NCBI GenBank assembly: GCA_947455205.1
Contig: CANGNF010000008.1
Location: 1-64,000, forward strand
DNA: 64,000 bases
Reading direction: 5' to 3'
Source of the DNA: Acetobacteraceae bacterium
Lineage (GTDB): Bacteria > Pseudomonadota > Alphaproteobacteria > Acetobacterales > Acetobacteraceae
The notes under the pieces were generated by a model. That model did no database searches and had not been told where the DNA came from. It was given only the letters and a program-made list of their open reading frames with translations. Positions 59,319 to 64,000 of this stretch are shown one piece after another; within the stretch, counting starts at the first letter, position 1; the number at the start of each line of letters is the position of its first letter. A program made the position numbers and the translations under genes.

Positions 59319-60631
59319 CCGAGGACAGTGGCGACTACGGGCGGCTGCGCGAGGCCGTCGGCAAGCACATGTTCCGCTACACGCCGGCGGGGTTCGCCAG
59401 CTACTTCGTCGGACGGGCGAAGGGCACGTATATCTACGACCACAACGGGCGGGCGATCCTCGACTTCTGCTCGGGGCAGATGTGCGCGACGCTGGGGCAT
59501 AACCACCCTGTCGTGACGGAAGCCATTGAGCAGAGCTGCCGCGACGTACTGCACCTGTTCAGCGGGCTGCTCTCCCCCAGCGTGGTGCATCTGGCGGAGG
59601 AACTGGGCGCGCTGCTGCCGGAGCAGTTGCAGAAGATGATGTTCGTCTCCACCGGCAGCGAGAGCAATGAGGCCGCGCTGCGCATGGCCAAGCTGCGCCA
59701 GGGCGGGTTCGAGGTGATCGGGCTGAGTGGCTCCTGGCATGGCGTGACGATGGGGGCGAATTCCTCCACCTATAACGGCGCGCGCGCGGGGTATGGGCCG
59801 GCGGCGCCGGGCACCATGGCGATACCGGGGCCGAACAGCTACCGCTGCCCGATCAAGCATTGCCGCGACAAGTGCGACATGACCTGCCTCGACGTCGGCT
59901 TCGGCATGTACGACGCGCAGAGCGTGGGCGCGCCGGCGGCTGTCATCGCGGAGCCGATCCTGTCCAGCGCCGGCATCATCGTGCCGCCGGAAGGCTACTT
60001 CGTGAAGCTGAAGCAGAAGTGCGAGGAGCGCGGCATGCTGCTGATCCTCGACGAAGCGCAGACCGGCATGGGGCGGACCGGCACGACCTTCCACTTCGAG
60101 CAACTCGGCATCGTGCCGGATATCATCACGCTGTCGAAGACGCTGGGCGCCGGGCTGCCGATGGCGGCGGTGATCACCAGCGACGAGATCGAGGCCGACT
60201 GCCACGACAAGGGCTTCCTGTTCTACACCAGCCATGTCAGCGACCCGTTGCCGGCCGCCGTTGGGCTGGCGGTGCTGCGGGTGATGAAGGAGGAGAACCT
60301 CACCGAGCGCGCGGGCACCATGGGCGCCTACATGATGGACAGCCTGCGCGCGTTGCAGCAGCGCTACGAGTGCATCGGCGACGTCCGCGGCAAGGGGCTG
60401 CTGGTGGGGCTGGAGATCGTGCAGGACCGCGAGGGGCGCAAGGCCGACCGCAACCTGGCGTCGCGCATCCAGAAGGAATGCCTGGAGGCCGGGCTGGTGC
60501 TGCATGCCGTGCGGCAGGAATCGCAGAGCGCCATCCGCCTGGCACCGCCGCTGAATGTTAGCAAGGACGAGATGGATACCGGCATCGCCATCATCGACCA
60601 GGCGATCCGGCGCGCGCTTGAGACGGCGTGA
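59315..60631 (+). CDS. PLP enzyme resembling 2,2-dialkylglycine decarboxylase
   Basis: Class III aminotransferase-fold PLP enzyme of 438 residues. It resembles Burkholderia cepacia DgdA, which decarboxylates 2,2-dialkylglycines such as 2-aminoisobutyrate to a ketone and CO2 while transaminating pyruvate. The DgdA residues Gln52, Trp138 and Lys272 have counterparts at Gln55 (SGQM), Trp141 (SWHG) and Lys275 (LSKTLGAGLP), a constant offset of three; an arginine at about 408 (IRLAPPL) fits Arg406. AEPILSS and FYTSHVSDPLPAAVGL are also shared. Plain aminotransferase activity remains possible. It overlaps hyuB, which has no counterpart in the classical dgdA operon. Confidence 0.75.
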   Translation: MTEDSGDYGRLREAVGKHMFRYTPAGFASYFVGRAKGTYIYDHNGRAILDFCSGQMCATLGHNHPVVTEAIEQSCRDVLHLFSGLLSPSVVHLAEELGALLPEQLQKMMFVSTGSESNEAALRMAKLRQGGFEVIGLSGSWHGVTMGANSSTYNGARAGYGPAAPGTMAIPGPNSYRCPIKHCRDKCDMTCLDVGFGMYDAQSVGAPAAVIAEPILSSAGIIVPPEGYFVKLKQKCEERGMLLILDEAQTGMGRTGTTFHFEQLGIVPDIITLSKTLGAGLPMAAVITSDEIEADCHDKGFLFYTSHVSDPLPAAVGLAVLRVMKEENLTERAGTMGAYMMDSLRALQQRYECIGDVRGKGLLVGLEIVQDREGRKADRNLASRIQKECLEAGLVLHAVRQESQSAIRLAPPLNVSKDEMDTGIAIIDQAIRRALETA

Positions 60632-60651
60632 GGCGCCGCGACGGCGGCGCC
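60632..60651. terminator. Hairpin after the dialkylglycine decarboxylase gene
   Basis: GGCGCCGC-GACG-GCGGCGCC is a perfect eight-pair stem with a tetraloop that starts at the base after the TGA. It lies in the 30-base gap before the convergent enoyl-CoA hydratase gene. No T-run follows. Confidence 0.6.
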
Positions 60652-60661
60652 CCGTGGCGGC

Positions 60662-61405
60662 CTAGCGGTTCCTGAACACCGGCGGGCGCTTTTCGCGGAA
60701 GGCGGCGGCGCCTTCCTTGGCGTCCTCGCCATCCTTGATGGCACTCAGCCGCTGGCCGTGCAGCGCCCAGATCTCGGAAGGGCCGCGCGGCAGGATTTCC
60801 TCGGTGATCACCTGCTTCAGCGTGCCCATCACCATGGGCGCGAAGCCGGCCATCTGCTTGCCCCAGGCGATGGCGGTCTCCAACGCCTGGCCGTCCTCCA
60901 CCACCTCGTTGGCCAGGCCGACCTGAACGGCGCGCTCGGCGCCGACGACGCGGCAGAGCAGGATCAGCTCCATCGCGACCTTGTGCGGAATACGGCCCGG
61001 CAGCGCGGCGATCATGCCGCCGGTCAGGCCGATCTTGGCCTCGGGGTAGTAGAACTTGCCGCCGCGGCCGGTGACGCAGAGATCCGCCATCATGGCGATG
61101 ACCAGCGCGCCGCCGGTGCACCAGCCCTCCACCGCCGCGATCACCGGCTTCTTCGGGCGGTAGCCGACGGTGGGGATGCAGCGCCACAGCTCCGGCAGTT
61201 GCGTGACATCCGCGCCGACGCTGAACGCCTTGGGCCCGGCGCCGGTGATGACGGCGCAGCGCAGGGCGTCATCAGCGTCGAATTCCAGCATCGCATCCTG
61301 GATGCCGACCGCGACATCGGCGGAGATGGCGTTGCCCTTCTCCGGCCGGTTGATCTGCACGATGCGCACGGGACCATCGTCCCAAACCTTCACCACGTCG
61401 GTCAT
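60662..61405 (-). CDS. Enoyl-CoA hydratase/isomerase (crotonase) family protein
   Basis: Crotonase-fold protein of 247 residues. The oxyanion-hole regions are FSVGADVTQ and the CTGGALVIAM segment, and a likely active-site glutamate lies in YYPEAKIGLTGGMI. The second glutamate of bona fide enoyl-CoA hydratases is not evident, so isomerase or other crotonase activity is possible. The ATG at 61405 begins the domain (MTDVVKVWDDGPVRI); a longer frame runs into the Bug gene. It lies directly downstream of the Bug gene on the same strand. Confidence 0.88.
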   Translation of the reverse strand: MTDVVKVWDDGPVRIVQINRPEKGNAISADVAVGIQDAMLEFDADDALRCAVITGAGPKAFSVGADVTQLPELWRCIPTVGYRPKKPVIAAVEGWCTGGALVIAMMADLCVTGRGGKFYYPEAKIGLTGGMIAALPGRIPHKVAMELILLCRVVGAERAVQVGLANEVVEDGQALETAIAWGKQMAGFAPMVMGTLKQVITEEILPRGPSEIWALHGQRLSAIKDGEDAKEGAAAFREKRPPVFRNR

Positions 61406-61406
61406 T

Positions 61407-62363
61407 CTATTCAGCCTTTGCTCCGGTGCGGCGCACCGCCTCGCCAAAACTGGCGCGATCCTGTTGCACGCGGCGGGCGAAGGCCGCGCCGTGTTCGAGC
61501 CGTGGGCGCAGCCCGACCGGCGCCATGGCGCGGGCCACGATGGGGTCCGCCAGCACCTGGCGCAGCGCCTCCACTAGCTTCGCGGTGATCTCGGCCGGCA
61601 CGCCGGCGGGCGCGGCCAGGCCGAACCAGGAATAGGCGCCGCCGTTGAACAGGCCGAGTTCGGTCAGCGTCGGCAGCTCCGGCAGTTGCCCGCTGCGTTC
61701 CTCGCCCAGCGTGGCCAGGCCGCGCAGCCGCCCATCCTTCACCGCCGGCACCGCGACGGGGTCGAATTGCAGTTCCACCTCCCCGGCCATGACGGCCGTC
61801 AGCGCCTGGGCGGAACCGCGATAGGGCACGTGTTCCAGCTGGATGCCGGCGCTGTGGGCGAAGATCTCGGCGGTGAGCTGGGTGATGGTGCCGTTGCCGG
61901 CGCTGCTGAAGCGCAGCTTGTTCGGGTTGGCCTTGGCGTAGGCGATCAGCGCCGGCAGGTCGCGCAGCGGCACCGAGGGATGCATGACCATGGCGCCTTC
62001 CGAGATGGAGAGCATCGCCACGGGGTCCAGGTCGCGCACGGGGTCGTAGGGCAGGCGCATCATGTGCGGGCTGATGGTCATGACCGCGGTGGGGAAGCAG
62101 AGGAAGCTGTAGCCATCCGGCCTGGCCTGCGCGATCTGCGCCGCGCCGATGGTGCCGCCGGCGCCGCCGCGGTTCTCGATGACGACGTTCTGTCCAAGGA
62201 CTTCGGCGAGCTTCTGCGAGACCGGGCGGGCCGTGTTGTCGGTGCTGCCGCCGGGCGGGTAGGGCACCATCAGGGAGATGGTGCGCTGCGGCCATGGCGC
62301 CTGGGCCAGGGCCGGCATCGCGAGCGGCACGGCCAGCAGGCTGCGGCGCGTTGTTCTGGTCAT
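61407..62363 (-). CDS. Bug-family (TctC) substrate-binding protein
   Basis: Periplasmic binding protein of 318 residues. A signal peptide (RRSLLAVPLAMPALAQA) precedes WPQRTISLMVPYPPGGSTDNTAR and NVVIENRGGAGGTIG, the standard TctC opening. The start at 62363 is chosen because the signal peptide begins there; an ATG at 62411 is open but adds a basic stretch. It is transcribed with the crotonase-family gene, one base apart, and faces the aconitase gene. Confidence 0.91.
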   Translation of the reverse strand: MTRTTRRSLLAVPLAMPALAQAPWPQRTISLMVPYPPGGSTDNTARPVSQKLAEVLGQNVVIENRGGAGGTIGAAQIAQARPDGYSFLCFPTAVMTISPHMMRLPYDPVRDLDPVAMLSISEGAMVMHPSVPLRDLPALIAYAKANPNKLRFSSAGNGTITQLTAEIFAHSAGIQLEHVPYRGSAQALTAVMAGEVELQFDPVAVPAVKDGRLRGLATLGEERSGQLPELPTLTELGLFNGGAYSWFGLAAPAGVPAEITAKLVEALRQVLADPIVARAMAPVGLRPRLEHGAAFARRVQQDRASFGEAVRRTGAKAE

Positions 62364-62446
62364 GGCGCGTTCTCCCGCGCCGACGCTAGCGGCGGGTGGA
62401 CCCTGCGGCAAGGCCGTGCGATTCTTGGGCCATGAGGAACGCCAGC

Positions 62447-64000
62447 ATGAGCAGCAGCACCCTGGCCCATGGCGGCCAGCGCTATCGTTACGTGGACCTG
62501 CACGCCGCCGCCGGGCCGCGCCTGGCCGCCCTGCCCTTCTCGCTTCGGGTGGTGCTGGAGAACCTGCTGCGCCACCGCGACGACGAGGTGGTGACGCAGG
62601 CGGATATCGACGCCGTGCTGGCCTGCGCCGAGGGCGCCACGCCGGACCGCAGCCTGGCCTTCCGGCCGGTGCGCGTGCTGATGCAGGACTTCACCGGCGT
62701 GCCCGGCCTGGTGGATCTGGCGGCGATGCGCGATGCCATGGCGGCGGCGGGGCGCGACCCGGGCAAGGTCAATCCGCTGGTGCCGGTGGATGTCATCGTC
62801 GACCATTCGCTGCTGGTGGAACATGCCGGCAGCGCCGATGCCATGGCGAAGAACGTGCGCGCCGAATACGCCGACAATGTCGAGCGCTATGGCTTCCTGC
62901 GCTGGGCCCAAGGGGCCTTCGGCAACATGCGGATCGCGCCGCCGGGGGCGGGGATCATGCACCAGGTGAACCTGGAGCATCTGGGCAAGGTGGCCTGGGC
63001 GCTGGATGACCTGCTGGTGCCGGATACGCTGATCGGCACCGACAGCCACACCACCATGACCAATGCGCTTGGCATCCTGGGCTGGGGCGTGGGGGGCATC
63101 GAGGCCGAGGCGGCGATGCTGGGCCAGCCGCTGGTGATGCAGTTGCCGCAGGTGGTCGGCGTGCGCCTGCTGGGCGCGTTGCAGCCCGGCGTGACCGCAA
63201 CCGATTTGGTGCTGACGCTGACGCAGCAGCTGCGCCGCTTCGGCGTGGTGGAGCAGTTCGTCGAGTTCTGCGGCCCGGCGCTGGATGGGCTGGGCGTGGC
63301 GGACCGCGCGACGCTGGCCAACATGGCGCCGGAATACGGCAGTACCTGCGGCTTCTTCCCGGTGGACCGCGCCACGGTGGACTACCTGAACCTGACCGGG
63401 CGCGACGGCGCGCTGGCGGAAAGCTACGCGCGCGCCGCCGGCTTGTGGCGCGAGCCGGGGGCGCCGGAGCCGCGCTTCTCCCGCGTCATGGAGTTCGATC
63501 TCTCGGCGGTGGGGCCGAGCGCCGCCGGGCCACGGCGGCCGCAGGACCATGTGCCGCTGGCGCGGGTGCCGGCCAGCTTCCGCGAGGGCATGAAGGTGGC
63601 GCCGGCGGCCCAGGGCTTCGGCCATGGCGCGGTGGCGATCGCGGCGATCACCTCCTGCACCAATACCTCCAACCCCGGGGTGATGCTGGCGGCCGGGCTG
63701 CTGGCGCGCAACGCGGTGGCGCGTGGGCTGAGCGTGCCGGGGTGGGTGAAGACCTCGCTGACGCCGGGCTCCCGCGTTGTCGCGCAGTACCTTGAGGCCA
63801 GCGGCTTGCAGGCGCCGCTGGATGCGCTGGGGTTCCAGGTCACCGGCTTCGGCTGCGGCACCTGCGCCGGCAACAGCGGTGCGCTGGCCGAGGACATCGC
63901 CGCCGACATCCGCGACGGCGACCTGACGGTCTGCGCGGTGCTGTCGGGCAATCGCAACTTCGAGGGTCGCATCCATCCGCAGGCCAAGGCGGCCTACCTG
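62447..64000 (+). CDS. Aconitase-family hydratase, AcnA-like (cut by right edge)
   Basis: Fe-S hydro-lyase of the aconitase family; 518 residues are visible and the C-terminus is outside the window. The N-terminus aligns with AcnA (FSLRVVLENLLR, RPVRVLMQDFTGVPG, APEYGSTCGFFPVD). Cluster cysteines are in SCTNTSNPG and GFGCGTCAGNSG, where housekeeping AcnA usually has GCTTCIGNSG. APPGAGIMHQVNLEH also replaces the usual IC by IM. This suggests a divergent paralogue, perhaps for another hydroxy-tricarboxylate. The ATG at 62447 has AGGAA seven bases upstream, better than the ATG at 62432. Confidence 0.88.
   Translation, partial: MSSSTLAHGGQRYRYVDLHAAAGPRLAALPFSLRVVLENLLRHRDDEVVTQADIDAVLACAEGATPDRSLAFRPVRVLMQDFTGVPGLVDLAAMRDAMAAAGRDPGKVNPLVPVDVIVDHSLLVEHAGSADAMAKNVRAEYADNVERYGFLRWAQGAFGNMRIAPPGAGIMHQVNLEHLGKVAWALDDLLVPDTLIGTDSHTTMTNALGILGWGVGGIEAEAAMLGQPLVMQLPQVVGVRLLGALQPGVTATDLVLTLTQQLRRFGVVEQFVEFCGPALDGLGVADRATLANMAPEYGSTCGFFPVDRATVDYLNLTGRDGALAESYARAAGLWREPGAPEPRFSRVMEFDLSAVGPSAAGPRRPQDHVPLARVPASFREGMKVAPAAQGFGHGAVAIAAITSCTNTSNPGVMLAAGLLARNAVARGLSVPGWVKTSLTPGSRVVAQYLEASGLQAPLDALGFQVTGFGCGTCAGNSGALAEDIAADIRDGDLTVCAVLSGNRNFEGRIHPQAKAAYL

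Overview
The window is a very GC-rich bacterial chromosome segment that reads as an alphaproteobacterium of the Acetobacteraceae, most likely Roseomonas or a close relative. The evidence is the codon use, an alphaproteobacterial GltD and long-form HPF, an FzlA-type GST protein, a DUF1150-Hsp20 pair, a GTTC-N7-GTTC LexA box, and many hydantoinase/oxoprolinase genes with orphan Bug-type (TctC) binding proteins. This placement is inference; no marker gene such as 16S rRNA is present.

Layout. 1-7 kb: hflK-hflC (hflC cut by the left edge), divergent mrp/apbC, a small membrane protein, an EF-hand protein coupled to an alpha/beta hydrolase, and an M20 peptidase. 7-18.4 kb (minus strand): an AsmA-family protein and a hydantoinase block, in transcription order hyuB, hyuA, a Bug binding protein and a fused 5-oxoprolinase. 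18.7-23.3 kb (plus strand): a divergent set of TauD/TfdA dioxygenase, Bug protein, small unknown, alpha/beta hydrolase lacking its serine nucleophile, LLM flavin oxidoreductase and MarR regulator. 23.3-26.5 kb: M20 peptidase, flavin amine oxidase and FzlA-like GST. 26.5-32.6 kb: gltD-gltB. 32.8-41.8 kb: NDUFA9-like protein, tRNA-Leu(CAG), RNase D, a TetR regulator, then hpf, rpoN, lptB, lptA, lptC (all minus strand), DUF1150, hsp20 and def.

41.8-43.6 kb is a small accessory insert that separates def from fmt-truA. It holds a PD-(D/E)XK nuclease gene with an in-frame amber codon and a gene for a transposase-like DNA-binding protein with no catalytic domain, whose promoter overlaps a LexA box. 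43.7-50.8 kb: fmt, truA, a membrane protein, dapD-dapE, and a coupled GGDEF-DUF2336 pair.

51-54.8 kb (minus strand) is a catabolic operon: acyl-CoA-dehydrogenase-like flavoprotein, VOC protein, Bug protein and a two-subunit ThDP decarboxylase. It faces a TetR gene across two overlapping palindromes. 55.6-60.6 kb is a coupled hyuA-hyuB-dgdA operon whose third gene keeps the key residues of 2,2-dialkylglycine decarboxylase. It is followed by a convergent enoyl-CoA hydratase and Bug gene, and by a divergent aconitase family gene cut by the right edge.

Overall, about half the window is housekeeping and half is catabolic gene sets for small carboxylates, lactams or hydantoins. Gene packing is tight, with many ATGA overlaps; no gene-free stretch exceeds 300 bases. 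Several short intergenic spacers carry hairpins that touch start codons, Shine-Dalgarno sequences or stop codons.
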